Positions 7,468 to 11,159 of a stretch of DNA of 11,159 nt are shown here, piece after piece. Where the stretch lies: NCBI GenBank assembly GCA_947453875.1, contig CANGIH010000037.1, positions 1 to 11,159 of the forward strand, in the 5' to 3' direction. Made by a program: the position numbers and the translations under genes. Numbering within the stretch: the stretch's first letter is position 1; the number at the start of each line of letters is the position of its first letter. The DNA is from Planctomycetaceae bacterium (GTDB taxonomy: Bacteria; Planctomycetota; Planctomycetia; Pirellulales; UBA1268). A model generated the notes under the pieces. The model saw only the letters and a program-made list of their open reading frames with translations, searched no databases and was not told the origin of the DNA.

Positions 7468-7998
7468 TCAATAACGTAACCCATTTTTCCGCACATGCAC
7501 GAGGGGCCCTTCTGCCAAGGCGGAATCCCCCGCCACCACCTCCGCAACCACCACCACGTGGTCACCGGCCTCCGCCCTTGACGTTCCCCGGCACTCGAGC
7601 CACCCCGCCACCCCGTCGATCGTCGCGATTCCGTTCCCGGTGCGGGCCACCGCCAAGCCGTCAAAGGGGCCGGTCCCCGGGGCGGGAGGGCGGCCGAACC
7701 GGGCGAGGAGCGATCGCTGTGATTCAGCCAGCAGGTTGATCACGAACGGCACACCGCGGTCGATCGCCGCAAGGAGGTCACGGGTCGGCGCGACCGCGAT
7801 CGATACCGAGGGGGGGACAAAACCCGCCTGCATCACCCAACTGGCGAGCATCGCGTGATCGGTCCCCTCCTCCACCCAGGTGATCACGAACAGACCGCTG
7901 GGAATCCGTCCGAGGGCACTCGTCAATCCCTCACCCGGAGTGGGGTTCACGGAGGCGTGGTTGGGGGGGGGCGTTGGGCGGTCAGACGAAGCTGCCAT
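7468..7998 (-). CDS. Flavin reductase-like FMN-binding split-barrel protein
   Basis: The 176-residue protein belongs to the flavin reductase-like (DIM6/NTAB) family, whose members bind FMN and often reduce flavin with NAD(P)H. The pattern ALGRIPSGLFVIT (28-40), AMLASWVMQAGFVPPSVSIAVA (49-70), PFVINLLAE (84-92), LLARFGRP (97-104), GWLECR (132-137), AGDHVVVVAEVVAG (144-157) and the ending PLVHVRKNGLRY closely resembles the reductase domain at the C-terminus of cyanobacterial-type flavodiiron proteins. Here it stands alone, without the diiron or flavodoxin domains. The start is uncertain: the ATG at 7998 leaves a Pro/Thr-rich tail of about 24 residues, while an in-frame ATG at 8097 would add 33 low-complexity residues. 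By hand count only 20 of those 33 codons end in G or C, unlike the neighbouring genes. A run of nine C residues (coding strand) lies at codons 10-12. The 64-bp gap to the importer operon contains a hairpin, so co-transcription is possible but unproven. Confidence 0.82.
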   Translation of the reverse strand: MAASSDRPTPPPNHASVNPTPGEGLTSALGRIPSGLFVITWVEEGTDHAMLASWVMQAGFVPPSVSIAVAPTRDLLAAIDRGVPFVINLLAESQRSLLARFGRPPAPGTGPFDGLAVARTGNGIATIDGVAGWLECRGTSRAEAGDHVVVVAEVVAGDSALAEGPLVHVRKNGLRY

Positions 7999-8331
7999 GG
8001 AGGAGTTGCCCCGGGTGGTCGGGGAAGGAGGGGATGGGGAAAGAGGCTGGGATAATGGTTGATTCGACGTCGTTGGGTGAAGAGAGGAAGCCACCATCCT
8101 ACCCTGTTTTCCGCGGCGATGGGGGGGCGGGAAGCAGCCCGGGAGGAACCGGCTCTGGGCGCCCTTTAAAGGGTCGTTTCTCCCTGGTTCCGTTGCCGAT
8201 CTCTCTGGAGTCACATCCAGCGCTGTCCGTAAAGTCGATTTCGCCCGGATCATGCCGCGGGCCGCGCGCCATGGATGAAGGAATCACGCGGCGTCCCTCC
8301 CACCCCCGCTCCGTCGTTCGCCCTCCTGCCG
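7999..8331. other. Divergent intergenic region, 333 bases
   Basis: This interval lies between the start of the flavin reductase-like gene (minus) and the start of the DUF1207-type gene (plus), so promoters for both should be here. Open frames cross it, but none resembles a known protein. Visible elements are the 12-bp palindrome at 8162-8173 and an isolated GATAAT at 8051-8056 on the plus strand without a matching -35 box. I could not assign a convincing sigma-70 promoter pair on either strand. If the upstream starts (8097 for the minus gene, 8275 for the plus gene) are right, the gap shrinks to 177 bases. Confidence 0.6.
8162..8173. promoter_or_regulatory. 12-bp perfect palindrome CCCTTTAAAGGG
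   Basis: A perfect palindrome with an A+T core (TTTAAA) stands out in otherwise G+C-rich DNA, near the middle of the divergent intergenic region. Its position, 65 bases upstream of the 8097 start and 159 upstream of the 8332 start, would suit an operator shared by the two genes. It could also simply be part of a promoter core. No regulator gene adjoins it and no second copy was noticed, so a regulatory role is inference. Confidence 0.3.
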
Positions 8332-9576
8332 ATGCGTCACCCACCCCCTCCCATCGTGAAGTCCCGCCGGCAATACGGGGGCCTTTCGGCCCTGCTTGCG
8401 GCTGTGGTGTGGGGCGGCATGCTCGTCTCGGGAGGGGTGATCCTGGCACAGGAAGGACAACCCCAGGCGTTGCCGCTCCCCGCTCCGCCGGCCCTCTCGA
8501 CGGAGCCGTCGACGGCGGTGCCGCTAGTCTTGCCCGCGGTGCCTCCCCCCTACGGCGCCTCTTCGGTGGCGGCGCCACTCGGAACGCTGCCTGGGAGTTT
8601 TCCCGGCGGCGGCCCCATCGGTGTCGATGGACCACTGGGCGGCGTTGAGCCGCTGCCGCCGATCGCGTCGCAGGGGCCGGTAGTGCTCGACATGCCCTAC
8701 GAGCCCCTCCCCCCTTCGTCGGAGGATGGGTATCTCACGCCCGGCACCGCCTTCCCGGAAGGCTTCGATGACCTCTGGGCTCCCCGGCCGTGGTCCTGGC
8801 AGTTGATGCCCAACAACCTGATCTACACCAGCTATCTGGCGGGCCCGAAGGAGCCTCGCTTCGGCACCGTGTGGTACGACGACACCTCCCCACCCCCTTA
8901 CGCGTCAAGCGGCCAGGAGGGCTGGCTGTGGGACTCGACACTCGGCGGCAGGGTGTCGATCGCCCGCTATGGCTCCGATCCGGTGCTGCACCCGCAGGGA
9001 TTCGAGGTCCAGATCGAGGGAGCGGCATTCGTCCGCCTCGATCCGCAGGACGACCGCGATCTGCGGTCTGCCGACTACCGCTTCGGCATCCCGCTCGTCT
9101 ACGGCGTCGGACGATGGCAGACGAAGCTCGCCTACTACCACAACAGCGCCCATCTGGGGGATGAGTTCATGCTCAAGCACCCCACCTACCCGCGGATCAA
9201 TTACGTCCGCGACTGCATCGTGTGGGGCAATTCGTACTACCTCTACGACTGGATGCGTCTGTACGGCGAGGTGGGCTGGGCCTTCTTCACTGCGGGAGGC
9301 GCCCAGCCGTGGGAGTTCCAGGTGGGAACGGAACTCATTCAGGCCCGCCCGACCGGGGGGCGAGGGGCGCCGTTCCTTGCGGTCAACGGTTTCTCCCGGC
9401 AGGAGCTCGACTGGGGAGGCAATGTTTGCGTCCAGACCGGCTGGGCCTGGCGCGGTCGCCGCAGCGAGAAGCTCTACCGGATCGGGCTTGAATACCTCTA
9501 TGGGTCCGATCCCCAGTATCAGTTCGTTTACAAGAACCAGAACCGGGCCGGCATCGGGATGTGGTACGACTATTGA
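8332..9576 (+). CDS. DUF1207-type exported, probably outer-membrane, protein
   Basis: The protein has 414 residues from the ATG at 8332. A basic stretch (KSRR, 10-13) and a hydrophobic segment (about 18-39, ending VILAQEG) form a signal peptide with likely cleavage near A39. Residues about 43-130 are a Pro/Ala/Gly-rich, low-complexity spacer. The conserved domain begins at WSWQLMPNNLIYTSYLAG (154-171), then KEPRFGTVWYD (173-183), and runs to the end. It is rich in alternating aromatic and polar residues and ends GIGMWYDY; a terminal aromatic residue is typical of outer-membrane beta-barrels. I recognise the domain as DUF1207, known mainly from planctomycetes; its function is not established. 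Other possible starts are ATG 8275 (19 more residues, poor composition) and GTG 8356 (directly before KSRR). None has a good ribosome-binding site. tsaD follows 59 bp later on the same strand. Confidence 0.8.
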   Translation: MRHPPPPIVKSRRQYGGLSALLAAVVWGGMLVSGGVILAQEGQPQALPLPAPPALSTEPSTAVPLVLPAVPPPYGASSVAAPLGTLPGSFPGGGPIGVDGPLGGVEPLPPIASQGPVVLDMPYEPLPPSSEDGYLTPGTAFPEGFDDLWAPRPWSWQLMPNNLIYTSYLAGPKEPRFGTVWYDDTSPPPYASSGQEGWLWDSTLGGRVSIARYGSDPVLHPQGFEVQIEGAAFVRLDPQDDRDLRSADYRFGIPLVYGVGRWQTKLAYYHNSAHLGDEFMLKHPTYPRINYVRDCIVWGNSYYLYDWMRLYGEVGWAFFTAGGAQPWEFQVGTELIQARPTGGRGAPFLAVNGFSRQELDWGGNVCVQTGWAWRGRRSEKLYRIGLEYLYGSDPQYQFVYKNQNRAGIGMWYDY

Positions 9577-9622
9577 CGGTGGGCCGGTGCCGGAAGGTCG
9601 GGCTTCGCCACGCGTCCACCCC

Positions 9623-9626
9623 GGAG
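9623..9626 (+). promoter_or_regulatory. Ribosome-binding site (GGAG) that sets the tsaD start
   Basis: GGAG lies 9 bases before the GTG at 9636. It supports that codon as the tsaD start, in place of the in-frame GTG at 9561, which lies inside the 3' end of the DUF1207-type gene and would add 25 residues not found in the family. Confidence 0.55.
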
Positions 9627-9635
9627 ATTCTGTTC

Positions 9636-10676
9636 GTGCCGCTGCTGGCGATCGAAACGACCTGCGATGAGACAGCGGCGGCAGTCATTGACCGTTCGCG
9701 AAGGGTGTTGTCGAGCGTCGTCGCCAGCCAAGACGAGCTCCACGCCCAATGGCGTGGGGTCGTGCCCGAAGTGGCATCGCGAGCCCACGTCGAACGGATC
9801 GTACCGGTGATCGACGAGGCTGTTGCCCGCTCCGGTGTCGGGCGAGCGGGGCTCGAAGCGGTCGCGGTGGCGGTCACCCCCGGGCTCGTCGGCTCGCTTC
9901 TGGTCGGCCTGTCGGCGGCGAAGGGGATCGCAGCGGTGCTGGGATGCCCGCTGATCGGCTACGACCACATTGCCGCCCACCTTTACGCCTGCCGGTTGGC
10001 GCACGGCGAAAGGATGACCTATCCCTGTGTCGGCCTCGTCGCCAGCGGTGGCCACACCTCCCTTTTCCATGTCCATTCGCCGCTCGAGCTCGAGCGCCTC
10101 GGCGGCACGATCGACGACGCGGCCGGCGAGGCGTTTGACAAGGCGGCGGCGCTGCTCGGGCTCGGGTATCCCGGGGGGCCGTGGATGGAGCGGGCCGCAA
10201 TCGGGGGCAACCCCACCGCCCACCGCTTTCCCCGGCCACTTGCCAACGATCGCGACCGGCTCGACGTCAGCTTCAGCGGACTGAAGACGGCCCTTCGATA
10301 CCGGATCCGGCCGCCGGGGGCGCCGGCCGACACCCCCCCGCCGACTGGCGGAGAAATGGCCGACCTGGCGGCATCGTTCCAGCAGGCGGTCGTGGAGACG
10401 ATCATCGCCAAAGTCGAACTGGCGCTGGCCCGGACTCGGTGCCGTGTCCTGGCGGTGGGTGGGGGGGTGGCAGCCAACAGCGCGCTCCGCGAGGCCCTCG
10501 AGCGGCTGGGAAGAAAGCGGCGGGTGGATGTCCTCGTCCCCCCGCGTGAGTTGTGCACCGACAACGCCGCGATGGGGGGGATCGCCTGGGAACGTCTCGA
10601 ACGGGGGGAGGATGACGGGCTCGAACTCGACGTCCTCCCCGGTACCGACCGCAGCGCTGCCAGACGCGCCAGTTGA
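9636..10676 (+). CDS. tsaD: tRNA N6-adenosine threonylcarbamoyltransferase TsaD
   Basis: TsaD (formerly Gcp) transfers the threonylcarbamoyl group from threonylcarbamoyl-AMP to A37 of ANN-decoding tRNAs, working with TsaB and TsaE in the cytoplasm. From the GTG start the protein has 346 residues, normal for the family, and begins at once with the nucleotide-binding strand LLAIETTCDETAAAV (3-17). Other motifs are VVPEVASRAH (42-51), the metal-binding HIAAH (H111, H115), VASGGHTSL (135-143), GTIDDAAGEAFDKAA (157-171), SFSGLKTA (212-219), GGGVAANSALR (275-285) and CTDNAAMGG (307-315) with metal ligand D309. All key residues are present. It follows the DUF1207-type gene by 59 bp with no promoter that I can see, so it may depend on read-through. 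TsaB, TsaC and TsaE are not in the window. Confidence 0.96.
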   Translation: MPLLAIETTCDETAAAVIDRSRRVLSSVVASQDELHAQWRGVVPEVASRAHVERIVPVIDEAVARSGVGRAGLEAVAVAVTPGLVGSLLVGLSAAKGIAAVLGCPLIGYDHIAAHLYACRLAHGERMTYPCVGLVASGGHTSLFHVHSPLELERLGGTIDDAAGEAFDKAAALLGLGYPGGPWMERAAIGGNPTAHRFPRPLANDRDRLDVSFSGLKTALRYRIRPPGAPADTPPPTGGEMADLAASFQQAVVETIIAKVELALARTRCRVLAVGGGVAANSALREALERLGRKRRVDVLVPPRELCTDNAAMGGIAWERLERGEDDGLELDVLPGTDRSAARRAS

Positions 10677-10687
10677 GGAGCCGGCCG

Positions 10688-10701
10688 TCCCGCTGCCGGG
10701 A
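10688..10701. terminator. Weak hairpin in the tsaD-dnaB convergent gap
   Basis: TCCCG and CGGGA form a 5-bp stem around the loop CTGC in the 45-base gap between the convergent tsaD and dnaB stop codons. An alternative pairing is CCGGC (10681-10685) with GCCGG (10695-10699). Being symmetric it could act in both directions, but neither side has a T tract, so intrinsic termination would be weak. Position is the main argument. Confidence 0.25.
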
Positions 10702-10721
10702 GGGCTTGTCGAACCTCCTCT

Positions 10722-11159
10722 TCAGAAACTCGAGAACTGCTCGAACTCGTCGTACTGCCGATGCTCGAGGTTCACAAATCTCGTGAAGTCGTGCTGCCAA
10801 AGGAGCTTTGCGTCGCCGATCGGACCATTGCGCTGCTTGGCGATGATGATCTCCGCCTGCCCCTTCACCCGCTCCCGATCCTCGTCGTTCGTGGCATAGT
10901 ATTCCTCGCGGTGGACAAACATCACCAAATCGGCGTCCTGCTCGATGGCCCCCGACTCGCGGAGGTGGTTGAGTCGTGGGCGGTTGTCGCGCGAGGCTTC
11001 CGCCTGCCGATTGAGCTGCGCGAGACAGAGCACCGGGATGTCGAGTTCGCGCGACATCATCTTCAGGCGGCGGGCAATCCTCGCCACCTGTTCCTGACGG
11101 GGATCCCGCGGGTTGTCGGGCTCGATGAGCTGGAGATAGTCGATCACGATCAGCGACAG
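10722..11159 (-). CDS. dnaB: Replicative DNA helicase DnaB, C-terminal part (5' end outside window)
   Basis: DnaB is the hexameric helicase that unwinds DNA at the replication fork. Only the last 145 residues of its RecA-like motor domain are visible; the frame is open to the right edge, so the GTG at 11147 is internal. Motifs in order are the Walker B strand LIVIDYLQL (visible residues 3-11), the DNA-contacting LAQLNRQ, LRESGAIEQDADLVMFVHREE (motif H4 region) and KQRNGPIG with the arginine finger. After the domain there is a short acidic, aromatic tail ending DEFEQFSSF. No intein interrupts the visible part, although DnaB is a frequent intein host and the Walker A region is not in view. The gene converges on tsaD with a 45-base gap. 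Confidence 0.96.
   Translation of the reverse strand: MSLIVIDYLQLIEPDNPRDPRQEQVARIARRLKMMSRELDIPVLCLAQLNRQAEASRDNRPRLNHLRESGAIEQDADLVMFVHREEYYATNDEDRERVKGQAEIIIAKQRNGPIGDAKLLWQHDFTRFVNLEHRQYDEFEQFSSF

Noticed and set aside
7404..7664. An N-terminal extension of 87 codons on the substrate-binding protein.
   Set aside because: It overlaps the flavin reductase-like gene in another frame, is Trp/Arg/Gly-rich, and would put the signal peptide and lipobox inside the protein.
6519..7739. A 406-codon plus-strand open frame across the binding-protein gene.
   Set aside because: It mirrors the real minus-strand lipoprotein and ends in Pro/Arg runs. No domain, signal peptide or ribosome-binding site supports it.
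8051..8056. GATAAT as a plus-strand -10 promoter box.
   Set aside because: No TTGACA-like box lies 15-19 bases upstream, and it is far from the DUF1207-type start. One hexamer is not enough for a promoter call.
7999..8253. Longer starts for the flavin reductase-like protein (8097 or 8253).
   Set aside because: The added residues are low-complexity Ser/Pro/Thr, fewer of the codons end in G or C, and the conserved domain starts after the 7998 ATG. The 8097 start is not excluded.
9561..9635. A 25-residue N-terminal extension of TsaD.
   Set aside because: It overlaps the end of the DUF1207-type gene, and TsaD proteins normally begin within a few residues of the first nucleotide-binding strand. 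The GTG at 9636 has a GGAG at good spacing.
10722..11159. An intein in dnaB.
   Set aside because: The visible part runs without interruption from Walker B through the arginine finger. The Walker A region, the commonest insertion site, lies outside the window, so this says nothing about the rest of the gene.

Overview
The window is a very G+C-rich piece of bacterial chromosome with several GTG starts and few clear Shine-Dalgarno sequences. The gene content fits a member of the Planctomycetota, perhaps Pirellulales-like. The main pointers are a DUF1207-type secreted/outer-membrane protein, an Aas-type acyl-ACP synthetase, and a stand-alone flavin reductase resembling the C-terminal domain of flavodiiron proteins. 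This placement rests on family recognition alone; no rRNA or other taxonomic marker is present.

Layout. Positions 2-3396 (+) hold a tight three-gene block. First is the 3' part of an Aas-like acyl-[ACP] synthetase/2-acyl-lysophospholipid acyltransferase. An ATGA overlap joins it to an unassigned protein that looks like an eroded family-2 glycoside hydrolase. After 9 bp comes a ThiF/MoeB-type E1-like adenylyltransferase. Converging on this block from the right is a carbohydrate ABC importer on the minus strand. Its transcription order is lipoprotein substrate-binding protein (7403-6261), permease (6254-4992) and tandem-ATPase (4934-3417). A flavin reductase-like gene (7998-7468, minus) precedes it. 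The 333-base interval 7999-8331 separates this minus-strand group from the divergent plus-strand genes: a DUF1207-type exported protein (8332-9576) and tsaD (9636-10676). The window ends inside dnaB, which is on the minus strand and converges on tsaD.

How the genes fit together. The three importer genes form one functional unit, but no sugar kinase, isomerase or regulator lies beside them, so the ligand is unknown. tsaD (t6A tRNA modification) and dnaB (replicative helicase) are housekeeping genes. The least explained part is the left block, which couples a phospholipid/acyl-ACP enzyme, an apparently catalytically dead GH2-like protein and an E1-like enzyme. No ubiquitin-like or sulfur-carrier protein is visible nearby. 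I found no CRISPR array, tRNA, rRNA, transposon or phage signature. Most of the window is ordinary chromosome; the GH2-like protein and its operon are what I would look at again.
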